Assembly: GCA_009839485.1 (NCBI GenBank)
Contig: VXPQ01000030.1
Span: 1-56,836, forward strand
Source: Bacteroidetes bacterium SB0662_bin_6
Lineage (GTDB): Bacteria; Bacteroidota; Rhodothermia; Rhodothermales; VXPQ01
Length of the DNA stretch: 56,836 bases
Direction: 5' to 3'
The first letter of the stretch is position 1. Every line of letters starts with the position of its first letter. A program made the translations under genes and the position numbers. Below, piece after piece: positions 18,904 to 27,500 of this stretch. The notes under the pieces were generated by a model. The model had not been told where the DNA came from. It searched no databases and saw only the letters and a list, made by a program, of their open reading frames with translations.

Positions 18904-20361
18904 ATGGATGAACTTTGCGACCTGAAATACAACTGCACGCGGCGGCATTTTCTGTCCCGCACGAGCCTGGGCATCGGCTCGGCCGCGCTGGCGACCATGC
19001 TGAACCCCTGGTCCGCACTGGCGGGCCCCGCTCCGGATGATCCCCTGGGCGGCATTCTGGCCAAACCCCACTTCACGCCCAGGGTCCGGCGGGTCATCTA
19101 CCTGTTTCAGAGCGGAGGCCCTTCCCATCTCGACTTGTTCGATTACAAGCCGACATTGGCGCGGATGAATGGCGAGCAGCTTCCCGAGTCGGTGCGCAAG
19201 GGGCAGCGCCTTACCGGCATGACGGCCCATCAGAAATCGTTCCCCCTGGCAGGCTCGCACTTCAGTTTTTCTTCCCATGGCAAAAGCGGCCGCATGATCA
19301 GCGAGCTGCTGCCGTACACCGCGCAGATCGTCGACGAGCTTTGTTTCATCAACTCGATGTATACGGAGGCCATCAACCACGACCCCGCCATCACGTTTTT
19401 CCAGACGGGGTCCCAGCAGACAGGCCGCCCGTCCATCGGCTCCTGGCTGAGCTACGGTCTCGGGTCCGAAAACGACAATCTGCCTACTTTCTGCGTGCTG
19501 CTTTCGCGCAGCAACGACTTCGACCAGCCCCTGTATTCCCGTCTCTGGGGGAACGGTTTTCTGCCTTCGCTGCATCAGGGCGTGCAGTTCCGGTCGGGCA
19601 AGGACCCGGTGTTGTACCTGAACAATCCTCCCGGATTGAAGCATACCTCCCGGCGCCGCATGCTCGACTATCTGCGCGAATTGCACCAGCGCCAGCACGA
19701 ACGCGTGATGGACCCGGAAATCAACTCGCGGATCGCCCAGTACGAGATGGCCTACCGGATGCAGACCTCGGTCCCCGTCACGATGGACGTCTCCGGAGAG
19801 CCCGATCATGTGTTCGATCTCTACGGCGAAGCGGCCCGCATCCCCGGAACGTTTGCAGCCAACTGCCTGCTGGCGCGCCGCCTGGCCGAGCGCGACGTGC
19901 GCTTTATCCAGCTCTACCACCAGGGGTGGGACCAGCATGCCAATCTTCCCCGCGAAATCAGCGTGCTGGCGAAAGACACGGATCAACCCTCGGCAGCCCT
20001 GGTGCTGGACCTCAAGCAGCGCGGCCTGCTCGACGACACCCTGATCATCTGGGGCGGCGAGTTCGGACGCACCAACTACTCCCAGGGCAAACTCACGGCG
20101 GACAATTACGGGCGTGACCACCATCCGCGGTGCTTTACCATCTGGATGGCCGGGGGCGGCGTCAAGAAGGGCTTTTCGTTCGGCCAGACCGACGATTTCG
20201 GGTACAATATCGCACGTGATCCGGTGCATGTACACGATTTCCAGGCGACCCTGCTGCACTTGCTGGGCATTGACCACGAACGGTTCACCTTCCGGCACCA
20301 GGGCCGGCGCTATCGTCTGACGGACGTGCATGGCCATGTCGTCCGGGATATTCTGACATGA
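18904..20361 (+). CDS. DUF1501 protein, Tat-exported, second copy
   Basis: 485 aa. The twin-arginine signal CTRRHFLSRTSLGIGS is followed by a hydrophobic stretch ending near ALAGPA. Family blocks are YLFQSGGPSHLDLFDYKP, GRPSIGSWLSYGLGSEN, YEMAYRMQTSVP, HQGWDQHANLP, WGGEFGRTNYSQG and FQATLLHLLGIDHERF. It is a clear paralogue of the protein at 9106-10557. Its position right after the LamG-containing PSD1 gene indicates a dedicated partner. Function is presumed to be processing of an exported substrate; no biochemical role is established by the sequence. Confidence 0.88.
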   Translation: MDELCDLKYNCTRRHFLSRTSLGIGSAALATMLNPWSALAGPAPDDPLGGILAKPHFTPRVRRVIYLFQSGGPSHLDLFDYKPTLARMNGEQLPESVRKGQRLTGMTAHQKSFPLAGSHFSFSSHGKSGRMISELLPYTAQIVDELCFINSMYTEAINHDPAITFFQTGSQQTGRPSIGSWLSYGLGSENDNLPTFCVLLSRSNDFDQPLYSRLWGNGFLPSLHQGVQFRSGKDPVLYLNNPPGLKHTSRRRMLDYLRELHQRQHERVMDPEINSRIAQYEMAYRMQTSVPVTMDVSGEPDHVFDLYGEAARIPGTFAANCLLARRLAERDVRFIQLYHQGWDQHANLPREISVLAKDTDQPSAALVLDLKQRGLLDDTLIIWGGEFGRTNYSQGKLTADNYGRDHHPRCFTIWMAGGGVKKGFSFGQTDDFGYNIARDPVHVHDFQATLLHLLGIDHERFTFRHQGRRYRLTDVHGHVVRDILT

Positions 20362-20383
20362 TCAACGCCGATTGCAGCGTCTG

Positions 20384-21886
20384 ATGAAAAAGTCTACGTA
20401 CTGGAAGATCGCCCCGTTCGGGATCATTGCGATCGCCATACTCTTTCTGATCTTTATCAACCCCGCCGACCCGCCGAATGCGGCCCTGTTTATCGGGCGC
20501 TTTCATTCGATGGTCGTGCATTTTCCCATCGGACTGCTTCTGTTGGCCATCCTGCTGGAAGTGCTGGCCCGCAAACCCCGGTTCGAGCATCTTTCTTCTA
20601 CGATCAAACTGCTCCTGCTGGCGGGCGCCGCGGGGGCCGTCGCGGCGGTGCTTGCCGGGCTTTTTCTCGAAATGGCTCCCGGCTACGAAGCGGACACGCT
20701 TTCCCTGCACAAGCGGCTGGGGATCGGGATCGCGCTCCTTTCCTTTATAGCCTACGGGGTCCGCCTGCTGGACGGCTCGCCCGGATCGATTCTCTACCGT
20801 GTGTACGCCGGCGTGCTGGTTGTTCTGTGCAGTTTCCTGCTGATCGGCGGGCACCTGGGCAGTACGCTGACCCGCGGCCCGGGGTACCTGACGCGCTACA
20901 TGCCCCAGGTATTCAGAAGCGCGCTGGGTCTGGGCTTGCCCGCGCAGGACTGGGCCGCCCGCATGGCCGCTACGGCGGACGCGGAGATCTATTCCGATCT
21001 TGTCCAGCCCATTCTGGATAGCCGGTGCATCAGTTGTCATAATGCGGATCAGCCGCGGGGCGGACTCGCCCTGGATACCCCGGAAGGCATCGAGGTAGGG
21101 GGAGAAGACGGGCCCGTAGTTGTCGCAGGGGTCGCCTCCGAAAGCGAAATCATGCGGCGGATTCTGCTTCCTCCCGATCATGCGGATCATATGCCGCCCG
21201 AAGGCAAGGCTCCGCTCACCGCGCCCGAGGCGACGCTGATCCGGTGGTGGATCGACGAGGGCGCCTCGTTCGATCAGAAGGTTTCCGAGGCTGCGCCGTC
21301 TCCTCTTGTGGAGCAAATTTTCGCCGGGCTCGATCTGCCCGAACACAGGACGGGGATATTCGCTTTGGAGGTAGCTCCTGCGGATTCGACCGCTATTCAG
21401 GCGGCGCGGGCCACCCGTCTGGCGGTAATCTCCCTCGGGGAAAACGAGCCTTTTCTGCAGGTTCGGTGCACTTCGGCGAGCGACTGCCTGAACGCCGAGC
21501 AGACCGCGGCCCTGCGCCTTATCGCTCCCCAGGTGGCCTGGCTGCATCTGGGGCGTACGGAGGTCGCGGATTCCGCGCTGGCGGTCCTGGCCGCCTTGCC
21601 TCACCTGACCCGCCTGCGCCTGGAAAGCACCTCCGTCTCGGACGAGGCGCTCGCCCATCTGTCGGAGCTGCAATATCTTGAATATCTGAATCTCTACGAC
21701 ACCAGCGTCAGCGACAGCGGCTTGCAGCACCTGAGCGCGCTGCCTTCGCTGCGTTCGCTCTATCTGTGGGAAACCGACGTGACGCCCGAGGGCGTCGAAG
21801 GATTACAGCAGGCCCTGCCCGATGCGGAAATAAACCTGGGCCTGACGTTGCCTTCCGTGGATGAGGACACTACAAGCGTACAGTGA
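20384..21886 (+). CDS. DUF2231 membrane protein fused to cytochrome c and LRR
   Basis: About 500 aa from the ATG at 20384; a TTG at 20372 is a weaker start. It begins with four or five membrane segments of the DUF2231 type (FHSMVVHFPIGLLLLAILL, SLHKRLGIGIALLSF, VLVVLCSFLLIGGHLGS). Then comes one heme motif CISCHNADQPRG with MPPEGKAPL, a PSCyt1-like domain. The C-terminal 160 residues are leucine-rich repeats (LTRLRLESTSVSDEALAHL, LEYLNLYDTSVSDSGLQHL). It probably links the extracytoplasmic cytochrome modules encoded upstream to the membrane, and is 22 bp after the DUF1501 gene. Confidence 0.85.
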   Translation: MKKSTYWKIAPFGIIAIAILFLIFINPADPPNAALFIGRFHSMVVHFPIGLLLLAILLEVLARKPRFEHLSSTIKLLLLAGAAGAVAAVLAGLFLEMAPGYEADTLSLHKRLGIGIALLSFIAYGVRLLDGSPGSILYRVYAGVLVVLCSFLLIGGHLGSTLTRGPGYLTRYMPQVFRSALGLGLPAQDWAARMAATADAEIYSDLVQPILDSRCISCHNADQPRGGLALDTPEGIEVGGEDGPVVVAGVASESEIMRRILLPPDHADHMPPEGKAPLTAPEATLIRWWIDEGASFDQKVSEAAPSPLVEQIFAGLDLPEHRTGIFALEVAPADSTAIQAARATRLAVISLGENEPFLQVRCTSASDCLNAEQTAALRLIAPQVAWLHLGRTEVADSALAVLAALPHLTRLRLESTSVSDEALAHLSELQYLEYLNLYDTSVSDSGLQHLSALPSLRSLYLWETDVTPEGVEGLQQALPDAEINLGLTLPSVDEDTTSVQ

Positions 21887-21892
21887 CGAAGT

Positions 21893-23083
21893 ATGCGTGA
21901 CGTGTATGTCGTTTCCGCCGCCCGGACGCCCATCGGACGTTTCGGGGGGGCGCTGAAAGATCTTTCTCCGGCCGATCTGGCCGCGCATGCGATGCGGGCT
22001 GCGCTCGAGCGGGCGCAGGTCCCCGGGGAGGCGCTGGATTTCTATGCATTCGGCAACGTGCTGCGGGCCGGGCACGGGCAACTCATTCCGCGCCAGGCGG
22101 CCGCGCAGGCCGGCATTCCGGACGCCGTGGACGGGTTCGCCGTCGACATGGTATGTTCTTCCGGCATGATGAGCCTGATGACGGCGGCGGCCTTCATCCG
22201 GGCGGGCGAGGCAGATATTGCGTTGTGCGGCGGCGTCGAGTCGATGTCCGGGGCGGGGTTTTTCCTGTCGTCCCGGGCGCGCTGGGGCTACGGCCTGTTG
22301 CCCGGCGGGGGCGAACCGATGGTCGATCTGATGCTGCGCGACGGCCTGACGGATCCTCTGAGCGGGGAGGCGATGGGCGAGCAGGCGGAACGGCTTGCGG
22401 CGGAGCATGGCGTCGCGCGCCGGGACCTGGACGAAATGGCCGTGCTTTCGCACCGGCGCGCTGCGGAGGCCCGCGAGCAGGGGTTCTTTGCGGACGAGAT
22501 CGTTCCCGTGGAGCGCCTTGTCAAGGGGAAGCCCGTGGTCGTGGATGCGGACGAGGGCATTCGCCCGGACACCTCTGTGGAAAAACTGGCTGCGCTGCGC
22601 CCGGCGTTTCGGAAGGAGGGAGTGTTTACGGCGGGCAACAGCAGCCAGATCAGCGACGGCGCGGCGGCGCTGGTGATCGCTTCGGGCGAGGCCGTGGCCG
22701 CGCACGGGCTCGCGCCCATGGCCCGATGGATCGATTCGGCCTGGTCGGCCGGCGTATCGTGGCGGTTCCCCGAAGCGCCCGTGCCCGCCGTGCGGCATGT
22801 GTTCGAGAAGTCGGGGATGCGGGTTGCCGATGTGGACCTGTTCGAAAACAACGAAGCGTTCGCGCTCAACAACCTGCTTTTCAGCCGGATGCTGGATATC
22901 CCCATGGAGCGGATCAACGTGCAGGGCGGGGCCGTGGCGCTCGGCCACCCCATCGGGGCATCCGGCGCGCGTATCGTGACCACGCTCGTTCACGCCCTGC
23001 GCCGGCGCGGCGAACGGATCGGGGTGGCCGCCATCTGTCACGGGATGGGAGGGGGCACGGCGGTAGCGCTGGAAGCGGCGTAG
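21893..23083 (+). CDS. Thiolase (acetyl-CoA acetyltransferase family)
   Basis: 396 aa, standard thiolase length. The N-terminal VVSAARTPIGRFGG, nucleophile Cys88 in VDMVCSSGM, FENNEAFA, His352 in GHPIGASG and the second Cys382 in CHGMGGG are all present. It condenses or cleaves acetyl-CoA/acetoacetyl-CoA or a longer acyl-CoA in the cytoplasm. It begins 6 bp after the DUF2231 gene stop, so it may be cotranscribed, although the link with the exported cytochrome module is unclear. Confidence 0.92.
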   Translation: MRDVYVVSAARTPIGRFGGALKDLSPADLAAHAMRAALERAQVPGEALDFYAFGNVLRAGHGQLIPRQAAAQAGIPDAVDGFAVDMVCSSGMMSLMTAAAFIRAGEADIALCGGVESMSGAGFFLSSRARWGYGLLPGGGEPMVDLMLRDGLTDPLSGEAMGEQAERLAAEHGVARRDLDEMAVLSHRRAAEAREQGFFADEIVPVERLVKGKPVVVDADEGIRPDTSVEKLAALRPAFRKEGVFTAGNSSQISDGAAALVIASGEAVAAHGLAPMARWIDSAWSAGVSWRFPEAPVPAVRHVFEKSGMRVADVDLFENNEAFALNNLLFSRMLDIPMERINVQGGAVALGHPIGASGARIVTTLVHALRRRGERIGVAAICHGMGGGTAVALEAA

Positions 23084-23150
23084 GCGGCTGGAAAACGACA
23101 GCGACTTCGATTATTACTGCAGTTTCGGTTTGGATGTGGAGGTTTTGGTG

Positions 23151-23369
23151 ATGAGGAAATGGATTAATACTACTATTAGAGATCCTTTCGATTGGAGACT
23201 CTACGTCAACTGGACTGATGGGGTCAATCTGGTGTTTGCGTGGATAGTCATTCTTGATGATTCTCTCTTCCTGACGTGCATGGGGATGTTCGCCTTTGTC
23301 GTTACGCTGTCACAGATTTGGATCAAGTGGAGGTTACGGAGCAATCATCCTTTGCTTTTGATTGTGTGA
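23151..23369 (+). CDS. Small membrane protein, unrecognised family, copy A
   Basis: 72 aa. The start at 23151 is chosen because ggagg at 23138-23142 lies 8 nt before the ATG. It has a short charged N terminus, then NLVFAWIVILDDSLFLTC and a second hydrophobic segment FAFVVTLSQI, and ends in basic KWRLRS. This predicts two membrane helices with the conserved LDDSLFLTC at their junction. The protein at 25976-26176 is a clear paralogue at both protein and DNA level. I do not recognise the family. The pair flanks the S9 peptidase gene. Confidence 0.65.
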   Translation: MRKWINTTIRDPFDWRLYVNWTDGVNLVFAWIVILDDSLFLTCMGMFAFVVTLSQIWIKWRLRSNHPLLLIV

Positions 23370-23398
23370 GGGGGTATGATCGACCCCTTCGTACAATC
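23360..23398. terminator. Hairpin at the end of small membrane protein A
   Basis: gattgt (23360-23365) pairs with acaatc (23393-23398), and gagggggt with accccttc inside, with one mismatch and a 7-nt loop. The hairpin covers the stop codon. No U-run follows, so it may be a weak terminator or mRNA-stabilising structure. Confidence 0.35.
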
Positions 23399-23523
23399 CC
23401 GGTCCTTCACCCGTGTTCGGTGGCAAAATCCCCGTACGATTTTTTCGGCATTTCCTCGAAACAAGCCCCGGTCAAGCGCTTTTTCTTACAAGCCTATCGT
23501 TTTCTTTAGTACGCGAGGTTCAG

Positions 23524-25761
23524 ATGCGTTTCCTCTCCGTCGCCCTCACTGCCTCCGTCGCCCTCGCGGCGTTCGGCTCCCCGCTGGCCGCGCAACAGCG
23601 CCCCTTCACGTTTATGGATGTTCAGGAGCTGAAGTCCGCCGGCTCATGGACCCCGAGCCCGGACGGGACGTGGCTGCTCTACACCGTCACGACCCCGGAC
23701 TGGGAAGCGGCCGAGTCCCAGACCGACATCCACTTGGCGTCGCTGAGCGAAGGCGTCCCGTCGAACCGGCAACTCACCTACACCGACGACAAGAACGAGA
23801 CCAGTCCGACATGGGCTGCGGACGGGTCGTTCTTCGCCTTCTTGTCCAACCGCGACGGGGACGAGAACCAGCTCTACATGATGCGCCATGACGGCGGCGA
23901 GGCCCGCAAGGTCACGGACGCCGAGGAGGGGGTGTCGGACTTCGCGTTCAGTCCGGACGGGCAGTGGCTGGTCTATCGCTCCGGCGAGAGCGACCTGGAG
24001 CAGCTGTACCGTTTGCCTAACGGCGACCTGGCCGGGGGCGAGCCCGAGCAGCTCACCGCCGGGGAGGCCGGCGTCGACCAGTGGGACTTCTCCCCCGACG
24101 GGACGCGCATCTACTTCACGCGCCCGGATTCCTTATACGAGGACGAGCTAAAGCGGCGCGAGATGGGCTTCACGGTCGATGTGCGCAACGCCGTCACCCC
24201 GCTCTCGAGCCTCTGGAGCGTGGATGTCGCATCGGCCGCCGAGCGCCGCGAGACCAACGACGCGTCCTACAGCGTCGACAGCTTCACGCTTTCCGACGAC
24301 GGCCGCTGGATCGGGATCACGGGCGGCTCGCCCGAGCGCTACGAGCGCAACATCACTGCGCAGCGCCTCTACGCGGACCTCTATCTCAAGGAGATTGCCT
24401 CCGGCGAGATCGAGCGCCTCACCGACAACTACGAAATCGGCGAGGGCGGGATGAGCTTCTCCCCCGATGGGCGCTGGATCGCCTTCTCGGCGCCGGACGA
24501 CATGGAGCGCTACTCGATGACCGAGCGCCGCGTCTACATTCGCGAAGTGGATGATCGCGGGGGCGCGTTCCGCAAGCTGGGCGCGGATTTCGACCAGAGT
24601 TCGAGCGTCGGGTTCTGGTCCGAGGATTCGGAGACCATCTACTTTAACGCCGGTGTGACGGTGACGACGCAGCTGCATGCGCTCAACGTGGAGAGTGGAG
24701 AGGTGCGGCAGCTGACGGAAGAGCGGGCCGCCCTCTCGGTATCCCGTGACGACGACACCGGCACTCTCTTCATCAACTACAGCGACCCGAAGACCCCGCC
24801 CACCGTGTTCACTGCGGCGAGCCTGGACGACGTACCCAACCGCTCGGCGTGGATACAACTCGTGGACGTCAACCCTCAGGTGCGCGACATCGCCTTCGGC
24901 GAAGAGGTCGAGGTCAATTGGCGTTCGTCGGACGGAAAGATGGTGGGCGGGGTGCTGGTCTATCCCGTGGGCTACGAGGAGGGGACGCGCTATCCGCTCA
25001 TCGTCGCGATCCACGGGGGTCCCGCGTCGGCGGATGTCCTGCGCTTCAACGGCGGCTACAACGCCCAGGTGTACGCGGGCGCGGGCTACGCCGTCCTCAA
25101 GCCCAACTACCGCGGCTCGCGCAACTACGGAAATGCGCATCGCACGGACATCGTCGGCGACTACTTCACGATGGGTTACGAGGATATCATGACCGGCGTG
25201 GACCATCTGATCGCCGAGGGCGTCGTGGACGGCGACCGCATGGGCGTACTGGGCTGGAGCGCCGGCGGCCACTGGTCCAACTGGATACTCACCCGGACCG
25301 ACCGCTTCAAGGCCATCAGTTCCGGCGCCGGGACCATGAACTGGATCAGCATGTACGCGCAGAGCGACGTGCAGCGGAACCGTCAGTTCTACGTCGGCGA
25401 CGGCTTCCTGTACGAGGACTTCGACGCCTACTTCGACCAGTCTCCGCTCAAGTACGTCGCGAACGCGGTCACGCCCACCATGATCCACGTGGTCGAAGGC
25501 GATCCGCGCGTACCCAGCCCGCAGTCGCTCGAGCTGCACATGGCGCTCAAGAAACTCGATGTGCCGACCGAACTCTTCATGTATCCCGGTCGCAGCCACG
25601 GCATCCCGGACCCGCGCAACCGCCTGGTCAAGGCCGTAAGCGAGATGGCCTGGATGGACTACTACGTGCGCGGCATCGGCGAGAAGTTCGAGGGGCGGCA
25701 GGTGCTGGAGACGCTTGCGGGGGAGGACGGGCCGGTGGCGGCGTCGGAGCCGGAGCGTTAG
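23524..25761 (+). CDS. S9 family prolyl oligopeptidase-like peptidase, exported
   Basis: 745 aa from the ATG at 23524; an upstream in-frame start at 23413 precedes the signal peptide and is rejected. The signal peptide ends at LAAQQ. The N-terminal half is a TolB/WD40-like beta-propeller (repeats such as DFAFSPDGQWLVYRS, GMSFSPDGRWIAFSAP). The C-terminal alpha/beta-hydrolase has the catalytic Ser579 in GWSAGGHW, Asp660 in VEGDPRVPS and His692 in GRSHGIPDP. It probably trims peptides in the periplasm. Base composition is more GC-rich than neighbouring genes, and it is bracketed by paralogous small membrane protein genes. Confidence 0.93.
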   Translation: MRFLSVALTASVALAAFGSPLAAQQRPFTFMDVQELKSAGSWTPSPDGTWLLYTVTTPDWEAAESQTDIHLASLSEGVPSNRQLTYTDDKNETSPTWAADGSFFAFLSNRDGDENQLYMMRHDGGEARKVTDAEEGVSDFAFSPDGQWLVYRSGESDLEQLYRLPNGDLAGGEPEQLTAGEAGVDQWDFSPDGTRIYFTRPDSLYEDELKRREMGFTVDVRNAVTPLSSLWSVDVASAAERRETNDASYSVDSFTLSDDGRWIGITGGSPERYERNITAQRLYADLYLKEIASGEIERLTDNYEIGEGGMSFSPDGRWIAFSAPDDMERYSMTERRVYIREVDDRGGAFRKLGADFDQSSSVGFWSEDSETIYFNAGVTVTTQLHALNVESGEVRQLTEERAALSVSRDDDTGTLFINYSDPKTPPTVFTAASLDDVPNRSAWIQLVDVNPQVRDIAFGEEVEVNWRSSDGKMVGGVLVYPVGYEEGTRYPLIVAIHGGPASADVLRFNGGYNAQVYAGAGYAVLKPNYRGSRNYGNAHRTDIVGDYFTMGYEDIMTGVDHLIAEGVVDGDRMGVLGWSAGGHWSNWILTRTDRFKAISSGAGTMNWISMYAQSDVQRNRQFYVGDGFLYEDFDAYFDQSPLKYVANAVTPTMIHVVEGDPRVPSPQSLELHMALKKLDVPTELFMYPGRSHGIPDPRNRLVKAVSEMAWMDYYVRGIGEKFEGRQVLETLAGEDGPVAASEPER

Positions 25762-25784
25762 CGCCGGGCGATTCCGCCCGCCTC

Positions 25785-25970
25785 ATGAACCGGGAAGAGT
25801 ACTTCCATATCGCCGACTCGGACGATGGCTATGTCTCGGAGCTGGTTCGGGGCATGGTGGAGGATCCGGAGGTGCTGGCTCGCTTCAGCGATATATGCGA
25901 GAAGCAGTTTTCCAGCCTGACCGCGAATCGGGACAGGATCAAGCGTTTTCTGGATGAGAGTATTTCCTGA
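25785..25970 (+). CDS. Small acidic hypothetical protein, 61 aa
   Basis: 61 aa, starting MNREEYFHIADSDDGYV and ending FLDESIS. It is rich in Asp and Glu, predicted helical and soluble, without recognisable motif. It ends 5 bp before the GTG start of the second small membrane protein, so the two are probably cotranslated. No counterpart is visible before small membrane protein A. It could be a partner or regulator of the membrane protein; that is inference only. Confidence 0.5.
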   Translation: MNREEYFHIADSDDGYVSELVRGMVEDPEVLARFSDICEKQFSSLTANRDRIKRFLDESIS

Positions 25971-25975
25971 GCGTA

Positions 25976-26176
25976 GTGACGAGAGCCATTACAAATCTCC
26001 GGGATCCCAAACTTCGCATCGACTGGCTTGATGCGGCCAGTCTGGTGTTCGGGTGGATATGCTTGCTTGACGATTCTCTCTTCTTGACGTGCATAGGCGC
26101 GTTTCTCTTTGCAGTTACACTGGGACAGATTTTGCTCAAGTGGAAGATGTGGCGCGGGTATTATCCTTGGTTTTAG
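25976..26176 (+). CDS. Small membrane protein, unrecognised family, copy B
   Basis: 66 aa with a GTG start. It aligns with the protein at 23151-23369 along nearly its whole length. Shared blocks are RDP, LVFxWIxxLDDSLFLTC, GxFxFxVTLxQI and KWx. The DNA is also very similar (gattctctcttcttgacgtg against gattctctcttcctgacgtg), indicating a fairly recent duplication. Two membrane helices are predicted. It follows the 61-aa acidic protein by 5 bp. Function unknown. Confidence 0.6.
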   Translation: MTRAITNLRDPKLRIDWLDAASLVFGWICLLDDSLFLTCIGAFLFAVTLGQILLKWKMWRGYYPWF

Positions 26177-26366
26177 GGGGGGGGATGGCGTCTTTGAGAC
26201 CATGATGGCGCCGCGACAATTTTCTAAATTCGGAACTGAATTTTGGGTGTTGTCTATCAATTTCAGAGGGCTGAGATACGAAAAATCCGAGGTGCCGCCC
26301 GTCGTTTCAACGGGGCAAAAAGAGACCCGGGAATAAGTCGTCGGATCGCGCACCGGAGATTTTAGG

Positions 26367-26387
26367 TGTCGGGGTAAATACTAAACT
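26367..26387 (+). repeat. Left copy of inverted boundary sequence of the CBASS unit
   Basis: The 21-nt sequence begins tgtcggggtaaatac and ends taaact. It matches the reverse complement of 37395-37414 except for one substitution and one indel (tgtcgg, ggt or at, aaatactaaact). It lies 8 bp beyond the stop of the leftmost CBASS gene. Confidence 0.6.
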
Positions 26388-26394
26388 TAATCGG

Positions 26395-27489
26395 TTAATT
26401 CCACGTGACTTCCGGGCGATCAATACCACACACGGGCATTAGGATACCCCATGGATACGGTGGTGTCGCAGCCCTTTCAAATTGATAGACGATGATTTCG
26501 GGAAGGTTGCGCTTGTCATATAGTCTGCCGAAGCGGAAAACGACGCTGTTCTGGGCAGCAAGGAACAGGTGAATGCGCCGAACACCGCGATTCCCCAATC
26601 TAATCACAGTATCGAGAAACTGCTTGCCAAGAGCACGCTGCTTTTCCTCTGACCAATGACAGTCCGGCGAGCCGTCTTCAAGGTCGAGCGTTACAATAGG
26701 TACTCTGCCAACCTTGGCTCGAACATCATTTGCATTCACGCCATAGGATACGGATACAGCCAAAGCAATTTCTTGTGAGCCATCCGGCACTTGGCTGAGA
26801 TCGGCAGGTTTGAAACGCTTACCATCATCCTTACCGTCGATTTGGCGCCAAACCTCTGCATGTCGGTCCCAATCAAAGATACGAACTGCATTCTCGTCGT
26901 CAATCAGTACACCGGTCAGAAATGTGAACGGCACCGGGGTAAGGCCGCCGTAAACAAGCATAAAGTCATTGCGGTCGAGACCACCCTCTCGCCGTCTCAG
27001 GTCGGAGGTTAACGAAATTATATCTGCAAGTGCAGCTTCCGGCGCCTCAATCTCGCCATCCTTGATTCTTTGGCGAATATCAATGAGGATCTGGTCACGA
27101 TGTCCTTTCCAACCTGAAGGTATGCTCTCAACAAGAGGTGTGCCCGCAGTATCACGCAGGCCCCGAGCCTCCACGACAACCACTCTCTTACGGCTGAGAC
27201 GTCTTTGTTCGGTCCTGTAGCGAATGACTTCCCAAATAAATCCTGCTAATATTAGAAAGAATCCAACGATAGCTGCTCCGTAGACGAGCAAAAATGATGT
27301 TCCGCCAGCACTGTCGAAGCCGAGATCAATGCGACCATTCCTGAACGGAAACGAAAAATCCAGTGCCCAGCCAGCAGAGAAGGCCATTGTCAGACAACCC
27401 AAACCGATCTTCATTATCCGAATAGCCGGAGAACGCCGCCTAAATACCCAGTAGGCCAAGTCCCTTACAAAATGCTTGAAATATCCCAT
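26395..27489 (-). CDS. cap14: CBASS effector, two TM helices plus SAVED domain (Cap14-like)
   Basis: 364 aa. Membrane helices lie at about residues 26-44 and 64-90. The C-terminal half is a SAVED domain, a CARF-related cyclic-oligonucleotide sensor, with IHLFLAAQNSVVFRFGRL, YDKRNLPEIIVYQFE and a NANDVRAKVGRVPIVTLDL strand block. In CBASS, such 2TM-SAVED proteins are known to bind the cyclic nucleotide made by the neighbouring CD-NTase and then disrupt the inner membrane, killing the infected cell. It is the last gene of the leftward operon, 11 bp after the CD-NTase stop. The Cap14 label rests on domain layout. Confidence 0.87.
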   Translation of the reverse strand: MGYFKHFVRDLAYWVFRRRSPAIRIMKIGLGCLTMAFSAGWALDFSFPFRNGRIDLGFDSAGGTSFLLVYGAAIVGFFLILAGFIWEVIRYRTEQRRLSRKRVVVVEARGLRDTAGTPLVESIPSGWKGHRDQILIDIRQRIKDGEIEAPEAALADIISLTSDLRRREGGLDRNDFMLVYGGLTPVPFTFLTGVLIDDENAVRIFDWDRHAEVWRQIDGKDDGKRFKPADLSQVPDGSQEIALAVSVSYGVNANDVRAKVGRVPIVTLDLEDGSPDCHWSEEKQRALGKQFLDTVIRLGNRGVRRIHLFLAAQNSVVFRFGRLYDKRNLPEIIVYQFERAATPPYPWGILMPVCGIDRPEVTWN

Positions 27490-27500
27490 TGGTTGAATAT

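Noticed and set aside
17381..19018. Long leftward reading frame of about 545 codons
   Set aside because: It is antisense to the second PSD1 gene, in GC-rich sequence where long antisense frames are expected, and its composition shows no family motif.
18868..20337. Leftward 489-codon frame
   Set aside because: Antisense to the DUF1501 gene, which has Tat signal and family motifs.
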